Shown here in pieces: positions 63,193-64,000 of a DNA stretch of 64,000 bases. The first letter of the stretch is position 1, and each line of letters opens with the position of its first letter. The stretch is from Sediminihabitans luteus (GTDB taxonomy: Bacteria > Actinomycetota > Actinomycetes > Actinomycetales > Cellulomonadaceae). The notes below the pieces were generated by a model that had not been told where the DNA came from, searched no databases, and was given only the letters and a program-made list of their open reading frames with translations. Location of the stretch: the NCBI RefSeq assembly GCF_002797595.1, contig NZ_PGFE01000004.1:1-64000 (forward strand). The letters run 5' to 3'. The position numbers and the translations under genes are program-made.

Positions 63193-64000
63193 GTGAGCAC
63201 CCTGGCCGACACCTTGCGCCTCGAGAACTTGCGCCTCGAGAACCTGCGCCTTGACACCCTGCGCGCCCGCGCGGGCAGCGCGCTGTTCGAGCGCGTCGCC
63301 GGGCCCGACGGTCCGGCCGAGCGCTCCCGCATCCACGACACCCCGGGCGAGCGCTGGTTCGCGCCCGACTCCGCGATCGCGCGCGTGCACGGCGACGCGT
63401 CGATGTTCGTCGGCGGCCTGCGGGCCCTGCTGCTGCAGTCGCTGCACCCGCTCGCGATGGCCGCGGTCGCGACGCACTCGGGATACCGCGGCGACCCGTG
63501 GGGACGGCTCGCGCGCACGAGCACGTTCATCGCGACCACGACGTTCGCGACCGTCGAGCACGCGCAGCAGGCGGTCGACGTCGTGCGCGCCGTGCACGTG
63601 CGCATCCGGGGGACGTCGCCCGACGGGCGCGCGTACGCCGCCGACGACCCGCAGCTCCTGCGCTGGGTGCACGCGGCCGAGGCCGCGAGCTTCCTGCACG
63701 CGCACCAGCGCTACGGTGAGCGCCCGCTCGACGCGGCCGGCTGCGACGAGTACCTCGCGCAGGCGGCGACCGTCGCCGAGCGGCTCGGCGCGGCCGACGT
63801 GCCGCACGACCGCGCCTCGCTCATGCGGTCGTTCCGCGAGCTCGGGCCCGCGCTCGAGCGCACGCAGGCCTCGGACGACGTCGCCCGCTACCTCCTCGCC
63901 GAGCCGCCCCTCCCGTGGCCGGTGCGCGGACCGTACGCGCTGCTCGGTGCCGCCGCGGTCGGGTCGCTGCCCGGGTGGGCGCGGCGCATGCTCCCGCCGG
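63193..64000 (+). CDS. Oxygenase MpaB/DUF2236 family protein (partial)
   Basis: The first 269 residues; the gene runs past the window end. RWFAPDSAIARVHGDASMFV, LLLQSLHPLAMAAVATHSGY (with the conserved His) and GDPWGRLARTSTFIATTTFA are typical of the latex-clearing/MpaB-like haem oxygenase fold (DUF2236). The substrate is unknown; relatives act on polyisoprene or on fungal secondary metabolites, but most bacterial ones are uncharacterised. The N-terminus repeats LRLEN (15-base units at 63214-63258). GTG 63193 is the only start close after the tRNA; GGGGGA precedes it. Confidence 0.83.
   Translation, partial: MSTLADTLRLENLRLENLRLDTLRARAGSALFERVAGPDGPAERSRIHDTPGERWFAPDSAIARVHGDASMFVGGLRALLLQSLHPLAMAAVATHSGYRGDPWGRLARTSTFIATTTFATVEHAQQAVDVVRAVHVRIRGTSPDGRAYAADDPQLLRWVHAAEAASFLHAHQRYGERPLDAAGCDEYLAQAATVAERLGAADVPHDRASLMRSFRELGPALERTQASDDVARYLLAEPPLPWPVRGPYALLGAAAVGSLPGWARRMLPP
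63214..63258 (+). repeat. 15-bp in-frame repeats at the MpaB-like N-terminus
   Basis: Two identical units of TTGCGCCTCGAGAAC (63214, 63229) and one diverged unit (63244) encode LRLEN, LRLEN, LRLDT just after the start codon. Confidence 0.85.

Overview
The window is high-GC actinobacterial chromosome, most likely Micrococcales (Cellulomonas/Cellulosimicrobium-like). Evidence is the strong GC bias, GTG starts, frequent ATGA/GTGA overlaps, many apparently leaderless genes, and a core gene order (metG-tatD-rpfB-rsmA-ispE, then glmU-prs-rplY-pth, mfd-mazG-eno-divIC-DUF501-ppx) that I recall from Mycobacterium tuberculosis Rv1007c-Rv1026. The species cannot be fixed from sequence alone. Both ends cut genes: an ABC ATPase at the left, an oxygenase-family protein at the right.

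Layout. 1-6081: ABC ATPase tail, sugar-dehydrogenase lipoprotein, multi-pass membrane protein, metG, tatD. 6160-10635: three tandem secreted DUF348/G5 cell-wall proteins at the rpfB position; only the third has a true Rpf catalytic domain. 10759-15913: rsmA, ispE, a YibE/F membrane protein with a His-rich repetitive N-terminus, an ABC-F ATPase. 15927-20725: minus-strand MFS/MarR pair, ABC-2 exporter and TetR regulator. 20939-26549: tRNA-Gln, glmU, prs, a GT2-GtrA protein, rplY, pth.

26670-45232 is a roughly 18.5 kb exopolysaccharide/capsule locus between pth and mfd: six glycosyltransferases, a PaaK/CapK-like adenylate-forming protein, a hexapeptide acyltransferase, a CDP-alcohol phosphatidyltransferase, a small membrane protein, a 1423-aa secreted propeller/LamG/PKD protein, a Wzy-like polymerase, a Wzz/tyrosine kinase and a Wzx-like flippase. 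The likely counter-acting tyrosine phosphatase and a TagD-like cytidylyltransferase lie beyond mfd (49050-50327). Together they suggest a Wzx/Wzy-exported polymer controlled by tyrosine phosphorylation and possibly decorated from a CDP-activated alcohol.

50361-64000: small hypothetical gene, TSUP permease, MacB-like ABC pair, mazG-eno-divIC-DUF501-ppx, a PadR/HAAS operon flanked by two copies of a palindromic repeat, a type II NADH dehydrogenase, a tRNA with anticodon UAA but a short variable loop, and the start of an MpaB/DUF2236 protein. No CRISPR array, rRNA, transposase, integrase or phage gene was seen. The most unusual elements are the tripled rpfB locus, the exopolysaccharide island with its CDP-alcohol branch, the dispersed palindromes, the short in-frame tandem repeats at protein termini, and the TANNNT-N6-start leaderless pattern.
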